This document shows, one piece after another, positions 14,994 through 24,668 of a stretch of 64,000 bases of DNA. A model generated the notes under the pieces. The model saw nothing but the letters and a program-made list of their open reading frames with translations. It did no database searches and was not told the origin of the DNA. Origin of the DNA: Albibacterium profundi (GTDB lineage: Bacteria > Bacteroidota > Bacteroidia > Sphingobacteriales > Sphingobacteriaceae); contig NZ_JBBVGT010000003.1 of NCBI RefSeq assembly GCF_042159835.1, positions 1-64,000 of the forward strand. Direction: 5' to 3'. How positions within the stretch are numbered: the stretch's first letter is position 1; each line of letters opens with the position of its first letter. A program made the position numbers and the translations under genes.

Positions 14994-17264
14994 ATGAAAC
15001 GAACGTTACTTTCTTTCTTTTTTGCCATAGGTTTATTATATGTTTCGGCTCAGGAGTTTTCGCCTGTGGACTATGTCAACCCATTGATTGGGACACAGTC
15101 AAAATATGAACTTTCTAACGGGAATACATATCCTGCTATCGCCCGCCCTTGGGGGATGAATTTCTGGACGCCGCAGACAGGGAATATGGGAGACGGTTGG
15201 GTATACACCTATACTGCTGATAAAATTAAAGGATTTAAGCAGACTCATCAACCTAGTCCTTGGAACAACGACTATGGTCAGTTCTCTATCATGCCGATGA
15301 TTAATAATTTGGAGTTTGATCAAGAAAAACGTGCTAGCTGGTTTTCTCATAAAGCTGAAATCGCTAAACCGTACTATTATAGTGTTTATCTGGCGGATTA
15401 TGATATAACAACAGAATTTGCGCCGACTGAACGGGCCAATATATTCAGAATTACTTACCCTCAGACCGATTCGGCCGTTTTTGTCATTGACGCATTTGAC
15501 AAGGGATCATATGTGAAGTTTATTCCAGAGGAGAATAAGGTAATAGGTTATTCGACTCGAAATTCAGGTGGTGTGCCAGATAACTTTAAGAATTACTTTG
15601 TCATCGTTTTTGATAAGCCTGTTGAATTCTATCGAGGGGTCAGAAATGGTGAATTAGTGGAAGATGAAAGGGAGATTGAAGATGATCACGCTGGCGCAAT
15701 GGTTGGTTTTCGGACTGCGCGAGGAGAGGTTGTTACTGCACGAGTAGCCTCATCTTTCATTAGCTTTGAACAGGCCGAACTGAATTTGAAAGAGGTTTTA
15801 GAGAAGAGTTTTGAGGAAATTAAACAAGAAGGACGTGACCGCTGGAATGAAGTGCTCGGGAGAGTGGAGGTTGAAGACGATAATTTGGATCGAGTTCGCA
15901 CATTTTATTCCGCACTTTATCGATCGACTCTGTTTCCTCGCGACTTCACTGAGTTTGATGCTGAAGGCAAGCGGTACCACTATTCACCTTACAACGGAAA
16001 GGTGTTGCCAGGAGCGATGTTCACCGATACTGGATTCTGGGATACTTTCCGAAGTCTTTTCCCACTTCTGAACCTTCTCTATCCGTCGATGAACGACCAA
16101 ATGCAAGAGGGCTTGGTTAATGCATACAAGGAAAGCGGCTTTCTGCCTGAATGGGCAAGTCCGGGACATCGCGAATCGATGATTGGGAATAACTCTGCCT
16201 CTGTAGTTGCAGACGCACTAATTACCGGACGGGAAGGTTATGACAAAGCCTTATTATGGGAGGCCCTGGAAAGTGGAGCAAATAGTGTTCATCCTGATAT
16301 TTCAGCTACTGGCCGGACAGGATATCAACTTTACAACGAACTGGGCTATATACCCTATGGGGAAGGTGTTAACCAAAATGTGGCAAGGACATTGGAGTAC
16401 GCTTTTAACGATTGGAGTATTTATCAATACGGTAAAGCAATTGGGCGTCCGGAGTCAGAGCTTCAAGTTTATAAACAACGGGCCTTGAACTACAGGAATT
16501 TGTTTGACCCGGAAACCAAACTCATGCGACCAAAGGATACAGAAGGCAATTTTAGACCAGACTTTGATCCCAGTGCATGGTCAAAGGATTATACAGAGGG
16601 GAATTCTTGGCACTGGAGCTTCTGTGTGTTCCATGACCCCCAAGGTCTGATCGATTTGATGGGAGGGAAGAAGGAATTTGTCCAGATGCTGGATACCGTT
16701 TTTGTTATACCCAGTTATGAAGGGATGAAAAGCAGAAGCATGATTCACGAAATGCGGGAAATGCAAGTTATGAATATGGGGCAATATGCGCACGGAAATC
16801 AGCCTATACAGCATATGCCTTATCTATACAACTACGCTGGACAACCCTGGAAGAGTCAGTTTTGGGTTCGGAAAATCATGGATAAGTTATATCAACCGAC
16901 TCCAGATGGTTACTGTGGCGATGAAGATAATGGTCAAACTTCTGCATGGTATGTATTTTCGGCATTGGGCTTTTATTCGGTAGCACCAGGGACCGGCCAA
17001 TATGTGATTGGGTCGCCAATTTTCGACAAAGTGACTCTGCATCTAGAGAATGGAAACAAGGTAGAGTTGCTTACGGACGACCAAGGATTGGATGGGCCGT
17101 ATGTGCAACAAATGAAACTGAATGGTAAGGTTTATGACAGAAACTATATCCAATATACGGATCTGATGGATGGAGCAAAAATCAAGTTTGAAATGGCGGT
17201 GAGCCCAAACAAAGAACGTGGCATTTCGGAAGATGCTGTTCCTTATTCTTTTAGTACCGAATAA
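14994..17264 (+). CDS. GH92 family alpha-mannosidase, exported
   Basis: The 756-residue enzyme has a signal peptide (MKRTLLSFFFAIGLLYVSAQ) and the two-domain GH92 layout. The N-terminal beta-sandwich begins DYVNPLIGTQSKYELSNGNT with YPAIARPWGMNFWTPQTGN. The C-terminal helical barrel shows PGAMFTDTGFWDTFRSLFP, GFLPEWASPGHRESMIGNNS and GYCGDEDNGQTSAWYVFSAL near residue 640. GH92 enzymes are calcium-dependent exo-alpha-mannosidases (often 1,2-linked) acting on N-glycans or yeast mannan. No SusCD pair flanks it, so it is a stand-alone periplasmic glycosidase; exact linkage cannot be told. Confidence 0.92.
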   Translation: MKRTLLSFFFAIGLLYVSAQEFSPVDYVNPLIGTQSKYELSNGNTYPAIARPWGMNFWTPQTGNMGDGWVYTYTADKIKGFKQTHQPSPWNNDYGQFSIMPMINNLEFDQEKRASWFSHKAEIAKPYYYSVYLADYDITTEFAPTERANIFRITYPQTDSAVFVIDAFDKGSYVKFIPEENKVIGYSTRNSGGVPDNFKNYFVIVFDKPVEFYRGVRNGELVEDEREIEDDHAGAMVGFRTARGEVVTARVASSFISFEQAELNLKEVLEKSFEEIKQEGRDRWNEVLGRVEVEDDNLDRVRTFYSALYRSTLFPRDFTEFDAEGKRYHYSPYNGKVLPGAMFTDTGFWDTFRSLFPLLNLLYPSMNDQMQEGLVNAYKESGFLPEWASPGHRESMIGNNSASVVADALITGREGYDKALLWEALESGANSVHPDISATGRTGYQLYNELGYIPYGEGVNQNVARTLEYAFNDWSIYQYGKAIGRPESELQVYKQRALNYRNLFDPETKLMRPKDTEGNFRPDFDPSAWSKDYTEGNSWHWSFCVFHDPQGLIDLMGGKKEFVQMLDTVFVIPSYEGMKSRSMIHEMREMQVMNMGQYAHGNQPIQHMPYLYNYAGQPWKSQFWVRKIMDKLYQPTPDGYCGDEDNGQTSAWYVFSALGFYSVAPGTGQYVIGSPIFDKVTLHLENGNKVELLTDDQGLDGPYVQQMKLNGKVYDRNYIQYTDLMDGAKIKFEMAVSPNKERGISEDAVPYSFSTE

Positions 17265-17363
17265 ATAAATACCCAAAAGGCTGCGCACTCTTTCTAAGGT
17301 CTCCGCATTTCTACTTGCAATCAAAATGCTAGTTCTGGGTTTAATGGGCGATAAACTAGTATC

Positions 17364-17394
17364 TTGGATATAAGGACTTAATTTTCTATTTTTG
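17364..17394 (+). promoter_or_regulatory. Bacteroidota-type promoter (TTGG-N19-TATTTTTG)
   Basis: TTGG at 17364-17367 and TATTTTTG at 17387-17394 lie 20 bases apart counted from the TTG, close to the Bacteroidota consensus. It would drive the small membrane gene at 17416 and perhaps the redox cluster behind it. Confidence 0.65.
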
Positions 17395-17415
17395 TGAGCG
17401 AAGGAACAAAATCAT

Positions 17416-17814
17416 ATGAAGGGTAATTCATCCATTATTTTAAAACTTAAAGCCTCAGCATTGATGCTGTGCGTGTTTTTTATGATGATCAATACTTGCC
17501 CAGTTCGTAGTCTTTTAGCTAGTGTACTAAATCCTCCGGTTGAATCAAGTATAGGGGGCCAAGAGTCAAAGAGTTCAAAGTCATTTGTGTATGGTGACCT
17601 TCGTTGTGCTGATGGGAAAGTAACAAAGGCAGCCCTTTTAGATTTTTCAAAATCAGGTAAGAATTTGCTTTTTCTTCCGCTGTTAACCGTTATTAGCTTA
17701 TACCTTTCTTTATCGGTGTTGAGTTTACATTTGACACCCTTCAAAACGGAGCGAAAACGTCTTCTAAATGGAGATGTTCCACTTTTTCTGAAAAACCGCT
17801 CGATCATTATATGA
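17416..17814 (+). CDS. small secreted or membrane protein ahead of redox cluster, unknown
   Basis: The 132-residue product has an N-terminal hydrophobic helix (residues about 12-26, ASALMLCVFFMMINTC), a polar middle with two cysteines (CPVRSLL near 28, LRCADGKV near 62-69), a second hydrophobic segment (about 83-104) and a basic tail. I do not recognise a family. An open frame covers the same stretch on the other strand, but the plus strand has a strong promoter at 17364-17394 and a sensible signal-like start. It lies 93 bases before the TlpA-DsbD-TlpA genes, and the paired cysteines make a link to thiol chemistry possible; this is inference. Confidence 0.5.
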   Translation: MKGNSSIILKLKASALMLCVFFMMINTCPVRSLLASVLNPPVESSIGGQESKSSKSFVYGDLRCADGKVTKAALLDFSKSGKNLLFLPLLTVISLYLSLSVLSLHLTPFKTERKRLLNGDVPLFLKNRSIII

Positions 17815-17867
17815 TCACTCGACGTTTCCATTGATTTTTTATCGATAAATAATTAAATGCGAGTGAC

Positions 17868-17886
17868 CGATATCCTTAAGATATCG
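17868..17886. promoter_or_regulatory. CGATATC-N5-GATATCG hairpin or operator
   Basis: Perfect 7-bp inverted repeat with loop CTTAA, located 21 bases before the start of the TlpA-like gene at 17907. There is no T-run behind it, so it is more likely an operator or leader hairpin than a terminator. Confidence 0.4.
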
Positions 17887-17906
17887 TAACAAACCCTATT
17901 TATATA

Positions 17907-18524
17907 ATGAATACAATAATGAAGTTGAAAGATAAAATATCTCTTTCTAATATTTTTACAGGAGTCTTAGTGATTTTTGTACTTGCTATGTTGTTTAGCC
18001 CTGATTTTAAGGGCTTGGTTACCCAAAACCTGATGAAGGTGGGCTTGTTTCAACCGGATGTTCCTAATGGTTCTTCAGAAGAAATGGCTGCGGGTATTAG
18101 TGCAAATGAGAACAACGAAGAAATTCTATTTAAAGACCCCGCCGGCTATGTGATTGAGTTATCCGATCAAAAAGGCAAGGTCGTTTTTATTAATTTTTGG
18201 GCAACCTGGTGTCCGCCTTGTATTGCAGAGATGCCATCCATTAATAAGCTCTATTCCGAGTTGAAAGATAACGACAAAGTCGTATTTATGATGGTTGATG
18301 TTGATAATAACCGTGGCAAATCGGAAAAGTTTATGGAAAAACGAGATTTTGATTTGCCGGTGTATACACCCGCAAGTTCGATCCCGTCTTCCTATATGAG
18401 CGGCGCCATTCCTACTACACTGGTTTTGAATAAGTATGGCAAAGTTGTCTTCAAGCATGAGGGCATGGGTGACTTTTCAAACAACGAATTTAAGGAGTTT
18501 TTGACGAAGTTAACAGCTGAATGA
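17907..18524 (+). CDS. TlpA/ResA-like membrane-anchored thioredoxin
   Basis: The 205-residue protein has an N-terminal membrane anchor (about residues 14-30) and a thioredoxin-fold domain from about residue 72. The domain has the active site FWATWCPPCIAEMP (Cys102 and Cys105) and the cis-proline segment GAIPTTLVLNKYGK near 168-181. Such proteins reduce disulfides outside the inner membrane, for example in cytochrome c maturation. It ends one base before dsbD, so it is probably fed electrons by DsbD encoded next to it. An ATG at 17919 is an alternative start. Confidence 0.9.
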   Translation: MNTIMKLKDKISLSNIFTGVLVIFVLAMLFSPDFKGLVTQNLMKVGLFQPDVPNGSSEEMAAGISANENNEEILFKDPAGYVIELSDQKGKVVFINFWATWCPPCIAEMPSINKLYSELKDNDKVVFMMVDVDNNRGKSEKFMEKRDFDLPVYTPASSIPSSYMSGAIPTTLVLNKYGKVVFKHEGMGDFSNNEFKEFLTKLTAE

Positions 18525-18525
18525 T

Positions 18526-20634
18526 ATGAAGAAAATAATATGGATGCTCTTATTAACAATAGTAGGAGCTATGCAGGCGAATGCGCAAATTTATGACCCA
18601 GTCGACTGGGAAACGACGATAGAAGATGTCCGTGGGGATGAGGCAACGGTAGTGATTACTGCCTCCATAGAACGCGGATGGCACGTTTACTCGCAGTTTA
18701 TTGATGAAGGTGGGCCGATTCCGACTAGTTTTAAGTTCGACGAGAATGGCTATTCGCTGATTGGCTCAGTGACCGAAAGTCCAGAAGCAGTTTCTGCATT
18801 CGATCCGAACTTTAATATGCAGATTGCATGGCATAAAGAGATGGTCAGGTTTTCGCAGAAAATAAAACTATCTGGCCCGAAAGTCAAGGTTGCGGGAGTT
18901 CTGGAATTTATGGTATGTAATGATACAAACTGTCTCCCGCCGGAAGAGGTTCCTTTTGAGGTTTCCGTTGAAAGCCCAGGGTTTACAACGACAACCGATA
19001 AAGAAACACCGGAACCACAACTGACGCAGAATTCAGCGTCGGCTATTTCCAATGACCGAGAAAGTGATGGAACGACAACAGTTCAAGACTCCTTAAAAAG
19101 CGAAACTGATTCGCTTCCGAATGAAATCGTTCAAGCAGATAATGCGCAGACAGTAAGTGCCTCTGCGGCAGATAACTCTTCCGAGAGTACTTCACTCTGG
19201 GGAATTTTTATTGCCGGTTTAATAGGTGGTTTTGCAGCTTTTCTGATGCCATGTATCTACCCCATGGTTCCTTTAACAACTTCTTTTTTTACTAAGCAAA
19301 GCGGAAGCCGAAAGAAAGGGATCTGGAATGCGATTATATATGGTATTTCGATAATCGTTATTTACGTTGGGTTGGGAATGATTATTACCTTGCTGTTCGG
19401 TGCATCAGCCTTAAATGAAGCGGCCAGTAGCGCACTTTTTAACTTACTCTTTTTTGCGATAATCATCGTTTTTGCAATCTCCTTCTTGGGTGCTTTCGAA
19501 ATTACATTACCATCGCGCTTTGTAAATAAGGTGGATGCAAAATCAAATCGTGGAGGACTGATCGGTATATTCTTCATGGCTTTCACCTTGGCTTTGGTGT
19601 CCTTTTCATGTACTGGACCTATTATCGGCTACTTATTAGTCGAGGCAGTCTCCAAAGGCTCGCTCTTAGGGCCGGCTATCGGGATGTTGGGCTTCTCTGT
19701 TGCGCTGGCTATACCCTTTATTCTTTTCGCTCTCTTTCCATCTTTTCTAAAAGAGATGCCAAAGTCGGGAGGTTGGCTAAATACAGTGAAGGTATCTCTC
19801 GGTTTTCTTGAATTGGCTTTAGCATTTAAATTCCTGTCGAATGTCGACCTAGCTTATCATTGGGGTATACTGGATCGAGAAGTATTTTTGGCCATTTGGA
19901 TTGTCATTTTTGCACTATTTGGTTTTTACCTTCTCGGTAAGTTGCGACTGTCAGAAGCGGATAAAGCTCAAATTGTCTCCTTACCACGTCTATTTTTCGC
20001 AATCTTAATTTTCTCTTTTACCGTTTATATGGTTCCAGGCTTATGGGGTGCCCCGCTGAAAGGGATTTCTGCTTGGCTGCCGCCGCAACCGACACAGGAT
20101 TTCGATTTAAATAAACTTACTTACGGAAACTTTGGCTCGGTTAGCGAAGAAACGGGATCTGCAGGTAGGAAATACGCAGATCTATTCCATGCTCCACACG
20201 GACTGGATGCATTTTACGATTATGAAGAAGGACTTGCTTATGCGAGGCAAGTAAATAAGCCGGCCTTGATCGACTTTACCGGTTGGAGTTGCGTGAACTG
20301 TCGTAAAATGGAGGCGTCGGTTTGGCCAGACCCATCCGTACTGAGTCAACTTAAATCGGACTATGTATTGATCTCCTTATACGTCGATGACAAAACGGAA
20401 TTAGAAGAATCTGAAAAATACACATCGGAGTTCAGCGGTAAGAAAATTACTCGTATTGGGCAAAAATGGAGTGATATGCAGGCATCCGTTTATGGAACAA
20501 ACTCGCAGCCCTTTTATGTGATTGTGGATGGGAATGGTCAGCAGCTTATACCGCCCACTGCATTTGATTTGAGTATACAAAAATATGCTGAGTTCCTGAG
20601 GAAGGGAACAGAGGCTTTTAATGAAAGAAAATAA
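18526..20634 (+). CDS. dsbD: thiol:disulfide interchange protein DsbD
   Basis: The 702-residue protein carries all three DsbD modules. A periplasmic N-terminal domain follows the signal peptide (MQANAQ) and has the cysteine pair in VCNDTNCLPPEEVPF near residues 128-142. The membrane domain has eight helices, with redox cysteines in LMPCIYPMVPL (about residue 241) and SFSCTGPIIGY (about 361). The C-terminal thioredoxin domain has FTGWSCVNCRKME (about 584-596). DsbD moves electrons from cytoplasmic thioredoxin to periplasmic acceptors. It sits between two TlpA-like genes, with spacings of 1 and 29 bases, an obvious operon of donor and acceptors. Confidence 0.95.
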   Translation: MKKIIWMLLLTIVGAMQANAQIYDPVDWETTIEDVRGDEATVVITASIERGWHVYSQFIDEGGPIPTSFKFDENGYSLIGSVTESPEAVSAFDPNFNMQIAWHKEMVRFSQKIKLSGPKVKVAGVLEFMVCNDTNCLPPEEVPFEVSVESPGFTTTTDKETPEPQLTQNSASAISNDRESDGTTTVQDSLKSETDSLPNEIVQADNAQTVSASAADNSSESTSLWGIFIAGLIGGFAAFLMPCIYPMVPLTTSFFTKQSGSRKKGIWNAIIYGISIIVIYVGLGMIITLLFGASALNEAASSALFNLLFFAIIIVFAISFLGAFEITLPSRFVNKVDAKSNRGGLIGIFFMAFTLALVSFSCTGPIIGYLLVEAVSKGSLLGPAIGMLGFSVALAIPFILFALFPSFLKEMPKSGGWLNTVKVSLGFLELALAFKFLSNVDLAYHWGILDREVFLAIWIVIFALFGFYLLGKLRLSEADKAQIVSLPRLFFAILIFSFTVYMVPGLWGAPLKGISAWLPPQPTQDFDLNKLTYGNFGSVSEETGSAGRKYADLFHAPHGLDAFYDYEEGLAYARQVNKPALIDFTGWSCVNCRKMEASVWPDPSVLSQLKSDYVLISLYVDDKTELEESEKYTSEFSGKKITRIGQKWSDMQASVYGTNSQPFYVIVDGNGQQLIPPTAFDLSIQKYAEFLRKGTEAFNERK

Positions 20635-20663
20635 TAATTATTAGAAATTAAATTTGAAATACT

Positions 20664-21770
20664 ATGAAAATCGGATTGATATTAACGAAAATCTTTGTTC
20701 TTATTTTCCTTACATCATGTAATGCCGTTGATGATACGAAATTCACAATAGCAGGTCATGTTGAAAATGCCGGAGATGTAAGCAACATCGTTCTATATGA
20801 AGGTGAGACTCAGCTTGAGAATGTAGCCCTGGATGCTAATAATGACTTTTATTTTGAAGGCACCACGCCAGATCCGGGTTTGTATACACTGTTGATTGGT
20901 GAACGACCGTATATGTTGGTTTTGGAAAACGGAGAGGCTGTGAAATTTGAAGTAGATTTGAAAAAGCCAAGTGACTATGAGATTAGCGGGTCGAAAATTT
21001 CCGCAAAGCTGAAGGAGCTAGACGCTGTGCGAGAAACGTTTCAGCAGCAACAGACCGCTTTGGGTGAGGAGTTTGAGCAGCGGATGAACAGTGGTGAAGA
21101 GGCTGCTGTCGTTCAAAGTGATTTGATGGCGAAAAGTGAACAATTTATTGCTGATTTGTCTGGGCAAGTTGTTCAGTTTTCCATAGACAATAAAGATAAC
21201 CTAGCGGGATTCTATGGAATGTTGATTCTGTATACCGTTGACCCGACAGGCCAAGAACAAGCTTTGGTAGCTTATGCTGAAGAAGCGAAGGATCTTTTCC
21301 CGAACAACGAAGCTGTGCAGTCTTTTGTCACACACATGGAACAGATCAAACCACTAAGCATTGGTCAGATGGCACCCGACTTTGGTTCGTTGACACCCGA
21401 TGGAGAGGAAGTCAAGTTAAGTGATTTGAGAGGTCAGTATGTACTCTTAGATTTCTGGGCAGCTTGGTGCGGACCATGTCGCCAAGAAAACCCTAATATT
21501 GTGGAACAGTACCATCGTTTTAAGGACAAAGGGTTTACGGTGTTAGGAGTTTCATTAGATCGTGACCGCGATGCGTGGCTCAAAGCTATCGAAGATGACA
21601 AATTGGATTGGACTCAGATTTCTGATCTGAAAATGTGGGATAGTGAAGCGGGACAACTGTATAATATCACTGCGATACCTGCATCGTTTATGATTGATCC
21701 GGATGGGAAGATTGTCGGTAAAAATCTTCGAGGCCCCGCACTGAAACAGTTTTTAGAGAAAAATCTGTAA
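20664..21770 (+). CDS. DUF4369-TlpA-like thioredoxin lipoprotein
   Basis: The 368-residue protein begins with a lipoprotein signal (VLIFLTSCNA, Cys19). A DUF4369 beta domain follows (about residues 27-110, FTIAGHVENAGDVSNIVLY), then a helical linker (about 115-220) and a C-terminal AhpC/TSA-thioredoxin domain. The latter has LDFWAAWCGPCRQENPN near residues 262-278, and ITAIPASFMIDPDGKIVG as the cis-Pro segment. Bacteroidota encode many of these as outer- or inner-membrane-anchored periplasmic oxidoreductases. It is the third gene of the redox operon and probably a DsbD client. Confidence 0.9.
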   Translation: MKIGLILTKIFVLIFLTSCNAVDDTKFTIAGHVENAGDVSNIVLYEGETQLENVALDANNDFYFEGTTPDPGLYTLLIGERPYMLVLENGEAVKFEVDLKKPSDYEISGSKISAKLKELDAVRETFQQQQTALGEEFEQRMNSGEEAAVVQSDLMAKSEQFIADLSGQVVQFSIDNKDNLAGFYGMLILYTVDPTGQEQALVAYAEEAKDLFPNNEAVQSFVTHMEQIKPLSIGQMAPDFGSLTPDGEEVKLSDLRGQYVLLDFWAAWCGPCRQENPNIVEQYHRFKDKGFTVLGVSLDRDRDAWLKAIEDDKLDWTQISDLKMWDSEAGQLYNITAIPASFMIDPDGKIVGKNLRGPALKQFLEKNL

Positions 21771-21871
21771 TTGACGACGGTGGAGTTGCTATTATTGTAG
21801 TACGTTCTGGGTTAAACAATATTATATCGTAACTTGTAAACTCATTACGAATAATCGCATCTACATTTTTT

Positions 21872-23044
21872 ATGGAACAAAAGGAAGTTTTATGGAATAA
21901 GAACTTTATTATCGCCTGTATCGCGAACTTTCTGACGGCATGTTCATTTAATTTATTAATGCCTACCATTCCGTTGTACTTGACAGAGGTGTTGCATATC
22001 GAAAGCTCGAAAATGGGTATTATCTTATCTTCTTATGCGTTCGCGCTATTGTTGATAAGGCCATTTTCGGGCTTTTTGGTTGATCTATATCCTCGGAAGA
22101 TGTTATATCTAGTTGGTATAACATGCTTTATGGCTATTTTCTTCGGGTATTACTTTGCTATAACTGTTGGTTTCTTTATTGTTTTACGGTTTGTCCATGG
22201 TCTGTTCTGGGGGCTGGCGACCGTTTCTTCTAATACAGTCGCTATTGACATTATTCCACCTAAACGAAGAGCTGAGGGGATCGGATATTTTGGGGTCAAT
22301 ATGAATTTGGCAATGGCTATCGCACCTTTTTTTGCTATAGAGATCTATGAAGAGCGAGGTTTTTCATATCTGATTTCGGTAGCACTGCTATTGGGTGCTC
22401 TGGCTATTTTGGTTGTTCTTTTTATTAAGGTTCCAAAACGAATTCTTGTAGAAAAGAAGCAGCCGATTTCTTTAGACCGTTTTTTACTTGTTAAAGGTAT
22501 TCCTATTTTATTCAACCAGATATTCATCACATTCGGTTGGGGTACATTGGCAGCTTATGCAGTTTTATATGGCATCGAGTCTGGATTGCAAAATGCTGGT
22601 CTCTTTTTTCTGTTCTTGGCTGCTGGAATCATTGTTTCTAGAGTCGCTTCTGGCAAATTAGTTGATAAAGGGCATATTCATCGGGTGATTATTTTTGCCG
22701 TGGCCGTGGTAACCCTATCCTTCGTATCGTTCGCCTTGATTCATACGGTTTATGCTTTTAATATTTCTGCATTCTTTATAGGTGTCGGCTATGGGACCTT
22801 GTTGCCTGCATTACAAACGATCTATATTGATATGGCACCGGCCTCTAAACGGGGGACGGCGAATTCTACCTATTTAACAGGCTTTGATCTGGGTATTGGT
22901 ATTGGCATGCTAGTCGGCGCTAGCCTTGCTTCCGAATGGGGTTTTGAAAACATGTATCTCGTTACAGCTCTATTATGTCTTATCGGTCTTCTTTTATATG
23001 TGTTTAGTTCGAGAAAGATCTATGAACGACATCGCTTACGATAA
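21872..23044 (+). CDS. MFS transporter, 12 helices
   Basis: The 390-residue carrier has the major facilitator layout with twelve predicted helices. The loop-2/3 motif appears as GFLVDLYPRKMLYLVG (about residues 66-81), and the loop-8/9 counterpart as GKLVDKGHIHRVIIF. A family phrase FVHGLFWGLATVSSNTVAID lies near 109-128. Such compact 12-helix members often export drugs or sugars, but no substrate can be assigned. It is preceded by about 100 bases after the redox operon and is probably transcribed separately. Confidence 0.85.
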   Translation: MEQKEVLWNKNFIIACIANFLTACSFNLLMPTIPLYLTEVLHIESSKMGIILSSYAFALLLIRPFSGFLVDLYPRKMLYLVGITCFMAIFFGYYFAITVGFFIVLRFVHGLFWGLATVSSNTVAIDIIPPKRRAEGIGYFGVNMNLAMAIAPFFAIEIYEERGFSYLISVALLLGALAILVVLFIKVPKRILVEKKQPISLDRFLLVKGIPILFNQIFITFGWGTLAAYAVLYGIESGLQNAGLFFLFLAAGIIVSRVASGKLVDKGHIHRVIIFAVAVVTLSFVSFALIHTVYAFNISAFFIGVGYGTLLPALQTIYIDMAPASKRGTANSTYLTGFDLGIGIGMLVGASLASEWGFENMYLVTALLCLIGLLLYVFSSRKIYERHRLR

Positions 23045-23129
23045 TTGGTCTTTCTTAACTTATGTGAACGACAAAAGAAAGTTGTTTTTGGAAATTTGCA
23101 GGTAAGTTTATTAATTTAAAATACCACTA

Positions 23130-23543
23130 ATGAAAACAATTTTTAGTATCAATCGCTCTACTCAAAGCATCGATATCGCCATATTGATAGCTCGCGTAGC
23201 TATTTCTTTATTAATGTTAACGCACGGTCTATCTAAAATAGCTCTGTTTAACGAGCAGCCAGTTCAATTTATGGACTTTATGGGTTTAGGTGCTGAATTG
23301 ACTTTAGCATTGGCAATTTTCGCTGAAATTGGATGTTCAGTCTTGATTCTGTTCGGGTTAGGAACTAGAATCGCAGTTATCCCCTTGATCATTGCTATGG
23401 TCGTGGCTGTTTTTGTTTTCCATGCGAATGATCCCTTTATAAAACAAGAAATGGGATTACACTATCTGCTTGTCTACTTGGTGCTCTTGATCACGGGAAG
23501 TGGGAAGTATTCATTGGATAGAATGATTGAAGCTAGGCTTTAG
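23130..23543 (+). CDS. DoxX-family membrane protein
   Basis: The 137-residue protein has four membrane helices and the DoxX marks RVAISLLMLTHGLSKIALF near residues 22-40, FMDFMGLGAELTLALAIFAE and IGCSVLILFGLGTRIAVIPL, ending with a HYLLVYLVLLITGSGKYSLD segment. DoxX proteins are small quinone- or thiol-associated membrane proteins whose precise role varies; links to thiosulfate oxidation and to oxidative stress complexes are known for some relatives. It stands 85 bases downstream of the MFS gene. Confidence 0.88.
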   Translation: MKTIFSINRSTQSIDIAILIARVAISLLMLTHGLSKIALFNEQPVQFMDFMGLGAELTLALAIFAEIGCSVLILFGLGTRIAVIPLIIAMVVAVFVFHANDPFIKQEMGLHYLLVYLVLLITGSGKYSLDRMIEARL

Positions 23544-23630
23544 TTTTGCATGTTTTCTATAGATCTAACTGCGAAAATTTATTACTTTTAGCGTTACCGC
23601 TGTGGCATAAGTTGATCGGCGCGCAAAAGT

Positions 23631-24668
23631 ATGTACAATTTTAAAAACGACTATTCCGAAGGAGCTCACCCGGCTATCCTAAAAAAACTATTGGAGACGA
23701 ATGAGGTTCAACAGGACGGCTATGGTGAAGACGAGTACTCCGCAGAGGCAAAGAATTTAATTAAACAAAAACTAAACAATCCCGAAGCATCTGTCTATTT
23801 TGTGTCAGGTGGAACACAAACGAATCTTTTGGTTATATCTATTCTGTTAAAAGCTCACGAGGCGGTTATCAGTGCGACCACCGGACATATTTATTCACAT
23901 GAAACCGGTGCCATTGAGGCAACTGGTCACCGGATCATCACCGTCGATACGGATGACGGGAAGTTAAGACCTCATGATATCTCAAACATCTTAAATGAAT
24001 ATTCGTTACGACCCCATGTGGTAAAGCCTAAGATGGTATATATATCTAATTCCACGGAAATTGGGACCATTTATCATAAAAATGAATTGGAAGAGCTATC
24101 GCAGTTTTGCAAGCTAAATAATCTGTGGTTGTTTATGGATGGAGCAAGATTAGGGCAAGCATTGACTGCGGAAGATAATGATTTGAGTCTCGCAGATATA
24201 GCTCGACTCACAGATGTATTTTACATTGGAGGAACAAAGAATGGAGCCTTGTTAGGAGAGGCAGTTATATTTAATCAACCTCAGGTAGCACCGGAGTTTG
24301 ATTATCTCTTAAAGCAAAAAGGTGCTTTATTAGCGAAGGGCAGGGTTCTGGGTATCCAATTCCTTGAGCTGTTCAGAGATGATTTGTATTTCAAATTAGG
24401 AAATCATGCTAATAACATGGCAATGAAAATTTCTGTTGCTCTTCGTGAGAAAGGTTATTCGTTTCTGACGGAATCTACCACGAATCAAATATTCCCCATA
24501 TTGCCAAGATTGTTAATCGATAGCTTAAGTCAAAAATATCTATTTTACGAGTGGGCAGCGATAGATGATCAACACTCTGCTGTGCGACTTATTACATCAT
24601 GGGCAACTAAAGAAGAGGCTGTTGATGTATTTATTGCCGATTTTTCCTCCTTTTCCGATAAAATATAA
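23631..24668 (+). CDS. ltaE: low-specificity L-threonine aldolase (PLP enzyme)
   Basis: The 345-residue protein belongs to the beta-eliminating lyase/threonine aldolase group of fold-type I PLP enzymes, which split L-threonine or L-allo-threonine to glycine and acetaldehyde. It starts with NDYSEGAHPAILKKL, has the cofactor-contacting SGGTQTNLL near residue 59, the conserved Asp in LFMDGARLGQAL (Asp170) and the Schiff-base lysine in YIGGTKNGALLGEA (Lys203). Length is normal for the family. It is a single gene. Closely related lyases cannot be excluded, but the substrate motif fits threonine aldolase best. Confidence 0.88.
   Translation: MYNFKNDYSEGAHPAILKKLLETNEVQQDGYGEDEYSAEAKNLIKQKLNNPEASVYFVSGGTQTNLLVISILLKAHEAVISATTGHIYSHETGAIEATGHRIITVDTDDGKLRPHDISNILNEYSLRPHVVKPKMVYISNSTEIGTIYHKNELEELSQFCKLNNLWLFMDGARLGQALTAEDNDLSLADIARLTDVFYIGGTKNGALLGEAVIFNQPQVAPEFDYLLKQKGALLAKGRVLGIQFLELFRDDLYFKLGNHANNMAMKISVALREKGYSFLTESTTNQIFPILPRLLIDSLSQKYLFYEWAAIDDQHSAVRLITSWATKEEAVDVFIADFSSFSDKI

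Noticed and set aside
15811..16488. Several plus- and minus-strand frames inside the GH92 gene
   Set aside because: They overlap a long, well-supported enzyme gene in other frames and carry no domain pattern.
17800..17816. GATCAT-TAT-ATGATC hairpin at the end of the small gene at 17416
   Set aside because: It is a short 6-bp stem with no T-run; too weak to call a terminator, and it may occur by chance.
17412..17831. Open frame of 139 codons on the minus strand opposite the small gene at 17416
   Set aside because: The plus strand has a strong promoter and a signal-like start; the minus product is arginine-rich and matches no pattern, so it is taken as a shadow.
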